Shown here one piece after another: positions 11,641 to 24,200 of a DNA stretch of 64,000 bases. The notes below the pieces were generated by a model. The model was not told where the DNA came from. It was given only the letters and a program-made list of their open reading frames with translations, and searched no databases. Source of the DNA: Diogma glabrata (taxonomy: Eukaryota > Arthropoda > Insecta > Diptera > Cylindrotomidae). Position numbers and translations under genes: made by a program. The first letter of the stretch is position 1. Each line of letters opens with the position of its first letter. Where the stretch lies: positions 249,507,394-249,571,393 of the forward strand of contig OY856188.1 in NCBI GenBank assembly GCA_963693315.1, given 5' to 3'.

Positions 11641-12539
11641 GCCGGAAAAAATTTACTATTATTGAGCGACACAAACTAATAAAAGAATCAAATCACGGTT
11701 CTTACATCCACTTCCCCATCTCCCATCAGAGAAACTAAATAGAGGTAGCTCAACGTCCAAGAATCAAAACTGCACAATAGCAGATTTTTAATAGCTAGCT
11801 AAAGAAAAATAAAAACCAACACTTATTTCAACAAAGTGGAATTAAAATGATATAAACAACGAATTTCAACGAAACAAACAATGAAACAAAAGCACTATAC
11901 AAAAAGAGCTGCAGTGCCAAATGACGGAGAAACAAAAATAGAACGGGTAGTATAGAAACCAAACCTGGTGAGAACCCAGAGTAAAAAGATTATATTATGT
12001 TATACCACATATTTTCTCGACAGCACAGAATATTTACGAAACAAAATTTAGCGCATCTACAACATTGTGCATTTGTTACAACCCAGATAGATTTTTCCAA
12101 TTGATAACTGACGGTTTAGTGGAACGTGACTTCCTCGCAGACAGAGTCAACAAACATACATTTTTTTATGCCTCTCATACAAGATACCAACGAATCAAAA
12201 AGATATTTAGACTACAGGAGCCATTGGTGATGAGCATTTTTGTTTGGGACGTTTCATTTCATTTAAAAAATATCTATATCTAACTTCTATCATTTTCTTA
12301 TTTTACATACAATGCATGTAACCATTCTGAGAATATTTTGTTAGAAATATGATCTGGGGGAATTACGGACATATACACACTAATGACTAAAGTTCTATTT
12401 GCATGTGAAAATAAATATTCGGTTCTATGTTTATGTTTTTTTGCGTACGTTACTCCTTATACGTATGTGTAAAAAATAACTTTAAATGTGTTTTGTAGGT
12501 ATGTGTGTCAAAGGGCTCAAAATTCATTTTGAAACATGA
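11641..12539. other. No gene recognised
   Basis: Possible untranslated leader or decayed gag of the LTR element to its left. The open frame at 12065-12283 has no domain that I recognise. Confidence 0.3.
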
Positions 12540-12865
12540 TTTTTGTCTTACGGCACTAATTCAGTTAAAATTGAAATAGGGCCGAGAACTCAATTTAAAC
12601 AATTTTTGTAATAGCGCCGAGATTTTAAGTTTCTGCACTAATTCATTTCAAACTGAATTAGCACCGAGATATACCATTTTAAATTTTTCTGACATAGCGC
12701 CGAGGTTTTTGATTCTCGGCACTATGTCAGTTAAATCAAATTGAAAATTTCATCTTTGAGCTATTTCAGTTTGAATTGAATTAGTGCCGAAAATCCATAC
12801 AAAATTTTCTCGGCGCTATGACAGTATATTTCTCGGCGCTATTACAGTCGGCACTAAGTCAGTAC
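12540..12865. repeat. Cluster of palindromic CTCGGCRCTAT motifs
   Basis: About ten copies, in both orientations, of a core reading TCTCGGCGCTATGACAG or its complement. Good examples are at 12690-12735 (TGACATAGCGCCGAG ... CTCGGCACTATGTCA, a perfect-looking hairpin with a short loop), 12635-12672, and the head-to-tail pair at 12810-12862. GC-rich cores stand out in an AT-rich setting. It could be a MITE built of short inverted units or a cluster of protein-binding sites. Confidence 0.6.
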
Positions 12866-13252
12866 ACCACCAGATCCAACCAACCAAATACCACACATAC
12901 TGGAGCTATACAGAACATACTATCATAAATACTACTGCCGATACCACATGAAAAATTCAATGTGTTTTGGAACCAGCCAACTACTTTCGAAAATTCTTAT
13001 AATGAACTAAAACAATCACTTAAGCATATATAGATGTAGTTGAACCTTCAAGGACCACAAGTAGAAGTATCTAGTACATTATGACTTATGAAAATAATCT
13101 TACTGCTACGCAAAGGTGGATCAAGCATCTCAAACTATACCTCAAGTCACAAGTGTTTTATGCGACAAAATTATATCACGCCATTAAAATCGTAATATTT
13201 TAATATTATAGATCAAGAGCCAGATTTTACAAGTGAAACTATTTTAGAAAAT

Positions 13253-13314
13253 GTGGTAACTACAGTATTGTGCTGTGATAACTACAGCGTAATGTGATAA
13301 CTACAGTATTGTGA
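13253..13314 (+). repeat. Short tandem repeat around GATAACTACAG
   Basis: Three head-to-tail units of about 20-25 bases carrying GGTAACTACAGTATTGTG or GATAACTACAG. Confidence 0.6.
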
Positions 13315-16300
13315 GTTGGTCAAGCACGGTGAATCTGTTGAACTGGATTGTCATTTTGACCAACATCGTGGGACCAAAAATGATGAAAAGAAAACATGAA
13401 AACACACACGAAAAAACTTATACAAAATAACACATCGACTCGGCGGATGGAGCTGAAAGGTTTGTACGGTTAGAATCTGGATGATAGATACATTGAGGCT
13501 TCTGTTTTAGGGGCTCCATTTGGAACAACTGTACCATCTGTAACGGTTGTGGTTCAATGAGGAAGAGCTGCAGAAAAACTAAGGATGATTCTCTTAACTC
13601 CTCACTGCAAACAGGTATTTCAGAGCATGATTTAACCTCTAGCGGTCTGTTTGCAGCAATCAGGCCATAAGCAAAATATATGTGATGATCAAACATACTC
13701 GTCTACCGATCACCTAGGTCCTTTCACACGGTGAGCTTTGTATAGGCCATATACTGCTACCTGTGATGGTCTAAATCATATAAAAATAGACAATAGACAG
13801 CGAGACCAACCTCTCGGTGAGATGAGGTTCCACAAAAGTGGGAAGGCTTTTAATATTGTTTCAAAACCACCATGGAAGTGACCGATAACGGGTCCAAAAA
13901 TACTGCATCAATCTATGCTAGGGTAGCTAAAACTTTATTTTCTATGTTTAAACAACCTCCCAATAAACTGGTTGGTAAAGAGAATTTCATATTGTATTCC
14001 ATAGACTCAAAATGGCTAACATACTGCCAAATGGAAGAACCGGCGATAGAGAAAAAGGAAATTGTCTGAGTATAAAACCTCGATCGATGGAAATATCCTG
14101 TAGATTCTGTTCGATGAAGATAGTGCGAAAGCAAAATCTAATGGAAAAACCAAACTTTTCAGTAGATTTAAAGTTTATTGAATTGAATTTGAAGAAGACA
14201 AAAGTGACACTCACTGCTACGATGGGACTGGACAAGCCGTCAGCATAGCGTAAATGAATAATATAATTTCACGGCCTCAGTTGCCAACAGTTGCGTACGA
14301 AAATTCATCATTAAAAACAGACAATCCGGTTTTTCCACGAAGGACTTGACCATTTGTATAAAGAGGGTTCTGAAATAAAAAAGATGGATATAATTATTCA
14401 TCTTTCGCATGGTTTCATTATTCCTACCCAACGACGGAATTGGTGCGCTTGGCCTAGTATGCCAAAAAAAAAATATGGACACCAAAGTCGCTTGTGATGC
14501 CAAATCACATTATGGGAAAGAACTACTACCAACTAGAAAGGTTTGTTAAATCACAACAGTAAAAACTCTAGACATCAATCTATGCTTTACATAGGTTTCT
14601 TCTAGAATATAAAATCAGCTGGATAGTGTCTGTAGAAATATTTAAAGGTATTGTGATGAACTAACGAGAGAGCTAAAGCATTTCCAAGTTTCGGGCAATA
14701 AATGAATCTTAACTATCTAGTCCTAGTCCCCTGAAACCCTGACAAACTATGGTCTAAGAAATTTCTGAATAAAGATCTAAGAAATTGCTAAACAAACAAA
14801 ATATTTTTTTCCAAAAAATTCGGGATTCGGTGTACCACAGGTCTGAAGAATTTAATCAGTACTTCCTCAGATTATCTAAAGTTTTTGAAGAGACTGATCG
14901 AGTAGGACATATAAAAATGTTGGTTTTAAGCAAAACATGCAAAAAGAAAACGGGAAAGTCTTCGGACACTTTCCTTTCAGAGGTGATTACTGACATTTAA
15001 GAGACTATCTTCAAAAAAAAGCAACCACTTATGGTGCTTGTCTTGGCATAGAATAGGCTTTCTGATATATTGAATAGAAATCCTTATATATTGTCTCACT
15101 CTTATTTTTTCAACAATCACCTATTTATTTTGGTGCAAAAATTTTCGCATTTACAGATTTTTTTCAACCAATATTTCAACCATTTATTTTAATGTAATAA
15201 TTTTTAGAAGTTACAATAAAGTTTAGAAAGACAACATCACATCCCAGATAGGAGTTCAACGGAATATTATTCAGAATTATAGACGAAATAGTAGTCCGAG
15301 TGAAAATGCCCTAGATTGATTTATTTGCAAGAAAAAAAAATATGAGAGCAAGACTGTTTGGCGGTTGTCGATGCATTGGTCTGTGTCAACGCTTTTTTGT
15401 TCAAAAATGCTTAAAATTTACAGATTCTACGTAGTTTCTTAAGAACACCAAATGTTTTTTGAAATGCAAATTTAGTTCTACTTTTCACTGCGTAGTGTCT
15501 CGTTGATCAATAAGCAGTTCAACAGATTGCTCAGTATTATTTGATTTCTGATTGGTTTTATTGATTGATTTAATTGATTTTCTCTAAAATTCCCTTAGAA
15601 ATTTTTTTGTGTTCCGTGCCAGGAAAAAAACGTTTGACACTACGGAAGCTCGTATCACCTTATTTTTTAATTTTTTTCTAATTTTTTTACTTAAATATGA
15701 AAATTTGCAGAGAATTAACAAATTATACACAATTTTAATTTAAAATAAAATTTATTCTGTCCGTGGAATTTTCTTTTTGGATCATGCTTAGTTTTTGTTG
15801 TGTAGAAAATTGAGCAGTCAGTTTTGGAATGTTGAGTTAATGGTTGGTTGTAAAGCTGGTCGTTGAGTTGGGAGTTGGCTTTGAAAAGTGAAATTGAGCA
15901 TTCATGTGCAGTTGGGTTTGGGTTGGTTGTTTTTGGAAATGTTTTGGTCAAGAACTGGGTGATGCTCAATACAGGTTGTTTGAGTGTTGGCATTGGACTG
16001 GTAGGCGAACACACTAATTGACATTAATGGCCTTCAAGGTCTGCCACACCTCATACCATATTGCAGACAACTGATATCGTAACCTGACCAAAGTTCTTTA
16101 CACCTTTTCAACTGACGTATTGGTCAATGCTACCATTTAACAACACTTACTTATAATCTTACGTCTTAACCCGGCTTGAGACTCTTTTATGGTATGGAAC
16201 GTCCCCACGAAACGTATTGAACATTTTTTTGAAGCACTTCAATTTTGTGGCAACATTTAGTTTAACTTCTTTTTTGTTTACGGTATAACAATCGATATAT

Positions 16301-16999
16301 AATAGGTATAAACTATTTAAAAGTTAATAATAATTAGTTTTTTTTAATAAATATTGTTAAAAACTTTACCATATTTCGGGCATAGATACAAAAATATTTG
16401 ATGTATTAATAGAATGTTTTGAGACGCTATGAATCTTTCGTAGACCAATACCAATAGTAATATCATTACGTCAAGACAGCGGTTGATTTTTAAGTTGTAA
16501 ATTGAAAATGTATATGTGTGTAATTGTATATGTAAATAATGCGTTTATTTTTTGGCATATTGTTAATGATACAATTGAAACAAAAAAAAAAATCAGAAAT
16601 CAAAATTTTTGAATATTTGAGTTATTTATAGAAAATAATATAAATTTGCCATAATTTTCTTAATAATAAAAAAAATTATTTTAAGCACCGGTAAACCGAC
16701 TTGAAACAAGGCAAACAAAAATATTAGTTTTGAATTATATCTTGAAATCAAGCGAGCTAGTTAAAACCATTTGTGTTCTAATTTTAAATCAAATTATTGC
16801 TTCAAATTAACAGGTGTTCTGCTCCACTTGGTTCAATTTCACACAGAATTTTATTAAAGTGAAAACTATTAACACGCGTTGAGCTATTTTGTATGGGGAA
16901 AAATTTATGTATTCAAATCATCGTCACCCTAAATAAATATTAAAATAGAGTGAGATAAATTGTAATCATTTGTTATTTTCTTTTTTGTTATTCTCATTT
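13315..16999. other. 3.7 kb without a recognisable gene
   Basis: Short frames at 13418-13696, 13872-14248 and 14785-15000 show no domain that I can name. This may be old retroelement sequence belonging with the primer-binding site at 11616. The minus-strand frame at 15715-16014 is Thr/Pro-rich but has no other support. Confidence 0.3.
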
Positions 17000-18412
17000 T
17001 CTTGATTTATGATTTGTTTTTTTTTCTTTATAATTGTATTTGATTTTTTTTCGGTTTATAACAGTGTGTAAGTGTAGTATAGTAAATAAAGATTTTGTTG
17101 TATTTTTAAGTGAAATAAAAAAAATTTGTTTTGCCATATTTGATTTTGTGTTTTTCCTTATACTTTTTAATAAAGAAAACGCTCTTGAATGTCACCTAAC
17201 TTAACTCCGCCATTTTAGAAAATTAAAAACAAAGATTAAGTGCTGTATTGTGCTACAGTTGTGCTGGATGTGCTACTTAGAAAGAATGCCATATCACCAA
17301 TGGAAAAAAGTTGGCACGCTGAAACAATTTTTCGAGCAGAAGTTAGCCCCGCCGTTTTGAAAAGTCTGAAAAACAAAGGTTGTCCTGTATTGTCCTCGAG
17401 TTGTGCTGGTTGTGCTACTTTGAAAAAAATTTCATATCACTAGTGGAAAATTTTATAACACTAAAATCATTTTTTCGAGTAAAAGTTAGAGCCCCGCCAT
17501 TTTGTAAAAAAAGAAAAACAAAGGGTCTGCTATACGGTGTTTGAGTTGTGCTAGTTGTGCTATTCAAGAAGAAATTTGTACCACCAGCAGAATAATTTAA
17601 ACACGCTAAAACGATTTTTCGAGTTGAAGTTAGCCCCACCATTTTGAAAAAAATTAAAAGCAACGGCTGTGCTAGGGTTGTGCTGGTTGTGCTACCCAGA
17701 AATAGTTCCATATTATCAATGAAAAAAAGTTGGCACGCTAAAACGACTTTTCGAGCAGAAGTTAGCCCCACCATTTTGAAAAAAATGAAAACCAAAGGTT
17801 GTGCTGTATTGTGCTCGAGTTGTGCTGGTTGTGCTACTTGGACAAAAATTTCGTAGCCCTAACAGAATTTTTTACAAAGTTAGCATCATTTTTTTATAAT
17901 AAAAGCTAGCCCCGCCATTTTGGAAGAAATCAAAAACAAAAGTAGTGCTGTATTGTGTTATAGTTGTGCTGGTTGTGCTGTTGTTTGTTTTTCTTTTTTC
18001 CCAAAATGGGGGGGGCTAACTTTTACTCGAAAAAATGATTTTGTGTTATAAAATTTTTCCACTAGGGTTATTTTTTTCTAAATAGCACAACCAGCACAAC
18101 TCGAGGACAATACAGGACAACCTTTGTTTTTCAGATTTTTCAAAATGGCGGGGCTAACTTCTGCTCGAAAAATTGTTTCAGCGTGCCAACTTTTTTCCAT
18201 TGGTGATATGACTTTCTTTCTGAGTAGCACATCCAGCACAACTGTAGCACAATACAGCACAATCTTTGTTTTTAATTTTCTTAAAAATGGCGGGACTAAG
18301 CTAGGTGACATCGCTCTTGATTCATATTTTGTTTTTTTCTTGAATTTAATATTTTTCTCAGTAAATAACAGTGTGTAGGTGTTGTAAAGTAAGTAAAGAT
18401 TTTGTTATATTT
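17000..18412. repeat. Large fold-back structure built of ~143-bp tandem units
   Basis: Tandem units of about 140-145 bases, each with AGTTAGCCCCGCCATTTTG, a spacer, then TTGTGCTGGTTGTGCTAC, occur near 17200, 17340, 17485, 17630, 17760 and 17905. From about 18000 the same unit appears inverted. The arm 17185-17450 pairs with 18065-18310 along some 240 bases with few mismatches. Outside the arms, about 100 bases around AACAGTGTGTAAGTGTAG (17000-17110) recur in direct orientation at 18311-18412. So this is a palindrome of satellite-like units bracketed by direct repeats. Confidence 0.7.
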
Positions 18413-18420
18413 AGACGATG

Positions 18421-18665
18421 AAAACACAGCTATTACTTCGGTCTAAAAAACCTAAGTATTACATTCATGAGCTCAAAGTGAAATTCTTACCACTACTTTT
18501 TTTGGCATTTCTCGACGTTTTAGGACCTACTGACTCTAAAAAAGCAAACAAAAAAAATGTGTGTCTGTCTGCCGGCCGGCCGCCGTCTTAACCTACGCTG
18601 CAGGGAAAACCGCTGGAGGGATTTCAAATTTTTTTTTTAAAAAAAGGTTTACTCCGAAAGGACGC
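18421..18665 (+). repeat. Dispersed-repeat-like block with GTGTCTGTCTGCCGGCCGG
   Basis: Contains ATGTGTGTCTGTCTGCCGGC, AACCTACGCTGCAGGGAAAA and CGCTGGAGGGATTTC, a GC-rich island in AT-rich DNA. From memory, similar strings are common in arthropod interspersed repeats. No coding frame. Confidence 0.4.
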
Positions 18666-18829
18666 TGTGTTTGATAACTTTACCGGAAGTGAAAAATCAT
18701 TATGTGTGTCAAAAATAGCATGTATTCATATTTTTGGCTTAAAAAACGTTCATTTTAAGTGATTACGAGTAGGAACATTAAATTTGGAGAAATCTTGATG
18801 GTCGGGATTGGTATGTGAGATCATAAACT

Positions 18830-19060
18830 AGATTATTGCATTATAAGTTTGTCAAAAAAATGTTGTCAAGTGTGTCAAAAGAAAGTTTTTATTAATTTTT
18901 ACCCAAGTTTTTGGAAAAAAATATATTTGTTTGAAATGAAATTTTATTATTATTATAGAGAATTATAGCATTATAAGTTTGTCAAAAACATAATGTCAAG
19001 TGTGTCAAAAAATGATTTCATTTATTTTTTAGCCAATTTTTTGGAAAAAAATGTAGCGTT
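18830..19060 (+). repeat. 131-base tandem duplication
   Basis: ATTATAAGTTTGTCAAAAA followed by TGTCAAGTGTGTCAAAA occurs at about 18839 and again at about 18970, with diverged sequence between. Confidence 0.6.
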
Positions 19061-19149
19061 AGCATAAAAACATATGACGTAAATGTAATTGAAAATGAAA
19101 TTGGACATGAAAATTATTGAATTTGTTATAGTTTTTGAAATATTTTTGG

Positions 19150-19900
19150 AATTTTGGAAAAGTTTGTATTTTTGATTTTGCAATATTTTTTGCAATATTT
19201 TTAAAATTTTGGAAAAAGTTTTAAGTTTTGATTTTGTAAGAATTTTTTGAATATTTTTAGAATTTTGAAAAATTTTTTAATTTATTATAAATTTTGGAAT
19301 TTTGAAAAAATTTCAGTTTTTGATTTTGTAATAATTTTTGCAATATTTTTAGAATTTTGGAAAAAGTTTGAATTTTTAAGAATTTTTGGATTATTATTGG
19401 AATTTTGGAAAAGTTTGTATTTTTGATTTTGCAATATTTTTTGCAATATTTTTAAAATTTTGGAAAAAGTTTTAAGTTTTGATTTTGTAAGAATTTTTTG
19501 AATATTTTTAGAATTTTGAAAAATTTTTTAATTTATTATAAATTTTGGAATTTTGAAAAAATTTCAGTTTTTGATTTTGTAATAATTTTTGCAATATTTT
19601 TAGAATTTTGGAAAAAGTTTGAATTTTTAAGAATTTTTGGATTATTATTGGAATTTAGAAATAGTTTAAATATTTGATTTCATTCTAATTTTTGGAATAT
19701 TTTTGGAATTTTGAAAAAAGTTTTAATTTTTGATTTTGTAATAATTTTTGCAATATTTTTAGAATTTTGGAGAAGTTTAAATTTTTAAGAATTTTTGAAA
19801 TATTATCGGAATTTAGAAAAAGTTTAAATATTTGATTTTATTCTAATTTTTGGAATATTTTTGGAATTTTGAAAAAAGTTTGATTTTATTTAGTTTAACA
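19150..19900 (+). repeat. 251-bp near-identical tandem duplication plus diverged third unit
   Basis: AATTTTGGAAAAGTTTGTAT starts at 19150 and again at 19401, and the two 251-base copies agree almost base for base. A third, more diverged stretch of the same A/T-rich TTTGGAATTTTTGG pattern continues to about 19900. The close match means that the duplication is recent. Confidence 0.8.
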
Positions 19901-20834
19901 ATATTTTTGAAATTTGGATTATAATTTTCCGGCAACGTATTGATGTTTCATGTTAGTTTTGTAATAAATTTTTAAACAGAGATAAGAAATACTTGTACTT
20001 TAACAAAGAGTTATGTTTGATATACATCGCTGCCCAAAACTAAAAACCATGTCCTCATAAAAGTTTTTTACCGAAAACTATATCAAAATCCTTAACCCAG
20101 ACCGAAGTCTTGATATCTCAGAGCTGTGAGATTTCAGCCCCTCCATATTTTCAGTTTTAAGTTTTCACTTCTGTCGGCAGTTATCATTACTGCCTTCTTT
20201 TTTTTTATTTCTCACAATTTCATCGTTCGATAGTTGTGGGTTTGTTGGCAGACACCAAGCATTTCACACTGAAAGCGATACTTTTCCAATTTTCAATTGT
20301 GTTGAAGTGAATTTTTATCCAAATATTTTTAATTATGGACCATCACTATAAAAAACCATCACAGACATCCTCAAGGAATCTATAAAAACAAAAACATTTT
20401 CTTTTCAATTAGATTAATAACTCAACAAAACTCAAAAGTTTTTAACATAATAATAAAAATCAAATCCAAGCAATCCATCCAAAAACATTAATTCCCTTCG
20501 AAACAAAAAGTTTTTTTCTGTCATTAATTTAAAAGAAAAATAAAAGTATAAAAACTTTCGTAAGGAAAATATTTGAGTTGTTAATTTCTTTAATTAAATA
20601 TTTATTTAAGTGACTTATATTTATATTTTCTATTTATAATTTATCTCTATTATATTCATTACTATTTTTACTTTTATTATGATTATTATAATACATTAAA
20701 AGAAACAAACTTATTTTCACAATATAAAAACTTCAACAAAAAATCATTTTTCTTGGGAATAATAAAAGAAAATGAAAGATGGTAATTGCAACTAAAGAAA
20801 ATAAAGACAATTATGGAAAATTTATTTTAGAATT

Positions 20835-21239
20835 ATGAAAAATTATCTTGAATTTAATAAATTTCGAATATTAACTTTTGGATTCATATTAATACAAATG
20901 CTGAGTTCTATTATTGCGATGGAAAATTTTTATAGATTTTCCGATATGTATAAACGAACATCACAAATTAACGATTTAAGTATGAACGCAGTTCTATTGG
21001 AATGTCCTACCGATACCAATGAAAAGTATTATGAAAAGTTTAATTGTGAAGAGAAAATATTGGTAACGATACGAATGAAAAGGCCGGAAAAGGTGTGTGA
21101 AAGTCGAGCTGAAAAGATATTGTTATTGGATGAAGTATTTGATGCAAGCTCCAAGTCAAGAGCGAAATTGATGTCACCGTATTTGATACAAATCGTTGAA
21201 GGAGATCCAATGGTGATGTATCCGTTGCAGTTTGTTGAT
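20835..21239 (+). CDS. HAP2: HAP2 exon 1: signal peptide and start of the ectodomain
   Basis: Codes residues 1-135. Residues 11-28 (RILTFGFILIQMLSSIIA) are a signal sequence, probably cut near residue 28. SMNAVLLEC...NCEEKILVTI matches the first strands of HAP2 domain I, with a Cys pair. LMSPYLIQIVEGDPMVMYPL matches the conserved 'NPYxIxLxKxPVxxxYPL' strand. Ends GTTGAT|GTAAGT, phase 0. The ATG is the first in a long frame; an AG just upstream (20831) would allow a 5' UTR intron. Confidence 0.8.
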
Positions 21240-24200
21240 GTAAGTTTAAAATTTAAATTTTAAGTATTTTGATTTAATCACATTATACTTCTGTTCTAAT
21301 AAATGTCAATCTTTTATTCAGAAAAGATTTGCAACTAAAAATTATAGTTTAACTGAACGAGAATTCTTCGAAAGTTTATCAAATTATCATGCGATTTTGT
21401 GTTTCAATTTTTTTTAATATTACTAAATCTAACACATTAGTCATGGTCATAGTCATGGTCAGACAACTATTGTATTGGGTTAATCCCTACAATTCTTTGC
21501 AAATTTTTCAATGATATTTTTTTTTTTTTCAAGATTAGGTGATGGAAGGAAGCCCTGGACAGTCATGTCACAAAATTTAGGCAATCGCCATTTTGTCATA
21601 TAAATCAAAAATATCTACAAAACATTCTGGCATTCTTATACCCGTTATTCGTTTAAGCTCCAATTTCAGATATGTACATATTATGGTTTATTCTTCCAGT
21701 GGCATTTTTGAGATATTATGAAGCGAATCGAAAAAAGATCTTCGTAGGGCTTCAGGCATATATAAACTTAATGCGTTAGTCGAAGTCGCTCACCAAATCA
21801 TTTTTTCCGAATGACTGACTGAGATAAGTTCTAACCTACGCTTAGATTCTGCAATCGGCTCTGTATCATCTTGGACTCTTGAAGTTCGATGAGTTTATCA
21901 ACATCAAGACCAATAAAATTGATAGTCATTTCCTTTCCGTGAAAGTGTATCGGCCATTTTATTATCCGTACCAGAGATGTGTATATTATCTATTGTGAAC
22001 TGGGAAATGAAGTCAAGATGACGTGCCTAACGAAGATTTCTCTCGCGGTCAAAGGTAGAATATTTTACTCTGCAGGCGAGAGCTTTTTAGAGAAAAATCC
22101 TAAGGGTTGCCAACAATCTTTATTAAGTTCTTCCAGTACTGCTCCTACTGCAGTACCAGAAGCATTCGTTTTGATACAACAGCTTTTTAAGCTTTTTCCT
22201 AATGGATGAGCGAAGATTGTGCAGTTTACTAGCGCCCGTGTTACATGATCAACGCCTGTACTGCATTCAAGAGGCTAGATGAAAGCTAACTTTTTTTAAT
22301 CTTGGCTAGTTCAGCGAGATAACCGTGAAGTGGAGCTATTAGTTCGGCTAATTGGGGTATAAATCTATATTAATAATTTACCATGTCCACGAATTGAAAA
22401 ATCGTGGATTACCATGGTTGGATCTTGGGAAGGGTTTTACTCTATCCTTCGTGATTTCATGGTTTAAAAAAAAACTAAAGACTGTACACCAAATACGCAC
22501 TTAGAAAATTTGTTTTAATGTCAAAATCAGTAAATCTTTGATAAAATAGGCGTAAATGTTTTGGTGTTCTTCAGGGGAATAGCTTGCCACCAAAACGTCG
22601 TCAATACTCACAAATACGAATTCAAGTCATTTGAATACTTCGTAAACTAAAACGCTGAAAAGGCTAAGCTACTTTTTTCAAACCAAACGGCATTTTATGG
22701 AATTCGAAGAGACTTAAAGAGACAGATAGTAATCACAGTTTTGTGTAAGTTTTCCGCAGCAACAGGGATTTGATGGTAAGCGCGGACAAAATCAATTTTC
22801 GAAAACATAGTACTTCCGTTAAAATGCATGGAAAACCCTGTATGTGTGGTATAGGGTATCGATCTTGAATGGTAACATCGATCAAACGATAATCCCCACA
22901 TGGCCTCCTGTGATGTGGTTGTTTTTCAGAACTAAATGCAGTAGAGATCAAACACTAGATGAGGAAGGTCTAATTAAACATAGCTTAGATATATGTGAAA
23001 ATTCATCTTTGTTTATTTTGATCTTTTTAACCTCCATTTTTATGGTGTGTTTGTGGAACGTCGAATTTGAGCTCCCATGGTTTGGTAGGGAAATCTGAAA
23101 GGATTTTTCCGGAGATATCCTGAAAATTAAACAAATGTAATAAATATGTGTTATCTAAACACGAAATAGAATTCACTCCTAAATTTGTGGTTGAATCACG
23201 CAAACGCATGACCTTGAGGTCGACTATTAAACCAAATTTAATCGACGCCTAAAATAGTTTATTAAGTGACGCTCTGACAAATTAGCGTCGCAATTCTCTG
23301 TGTAGAGACCCAAATCTAAGTTCAGTACTTTGGAGCCAAATGTGTGGATTAGCGGTTGCTGGGACATTGTGTTTGTCGTAATTAGGTTAGAAAAAGATCA
23401 ACACGAGATCTTTAATACATCAGCTCTTTTGTAAATAAGAATTTCAAGGTTAGTATTCAAGCACCTGATGAATAGACTGCTTGTGGTCTGTATACGAACG
23501 TTGGTCGCATTCAAGTTAGGAACAGCTAGTTTCCGGAATTTGTTGTTATATTTACGGAGCTAGCAGTCTTGTACGAGCAATTTTCTAAGCATCTTTCAGC
23601 TTTCGTTCCGAAAATTCGATAATACCAGCAAGTATTTTTGGAAGAATAATCTAGGTAGGTTTATCTAGGCTTAAAGTTGTTTTGTCGAAAATACGAGTAT
23701 CTAGAAAGTGATCGAAATCATGGCCTCTGGAGGTTGTTTTTCCAGCCATCCACACGTGATTTCATATTATTAAAAAAATGTTAGTTGCTCTAACATCTTC
23801 TCAAGTGGTTGTTACAAGATCTCTAGGGTACATTGACTCTTTCCACATAGGATTAGTTTAGGCACAAGAAAGGGTGGTTGATTCGTTAACTGCTTCCTAA
23901 ATTCTATTCGCAGCAATATCGCCACTCTCCATTGAGACAACGACAGTTGTTACACCTATAGGTAGTCGGGCACACCAAATCTATTTTATAAAATCCGATG
24001 TGATCGTGGTGGAATCCGCAGCTATAAGAAGTAGCTAGTCATAGAATGAAGAAGGCTTTGATTATCATAACATCTACAGTTTTAAATAGTTTTTTCTATT
24101 CTGTTATGACTCTGAAAGGTGGTTTGTGATTTTAGACTTCAAAGTCTCGTAACAATTCATTGTGGGAAACTTAACAAAAATGGGCAAACAGTTGAAAGCA

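Noticed and set aside
14785..15000. Lys-rich 71-codon frame as a small gene
   Set aside because: No domain, no splice or poly(A) context, and it lies in a region of old repeats.
17240..18311. Several 65-126 codon frames with CSSCAGCAT repeats
   Set aside because: They arise from the repeated TTGTGCTGGTTGTGCTA units and run on both strands of the palindrome. No start context and no domain.
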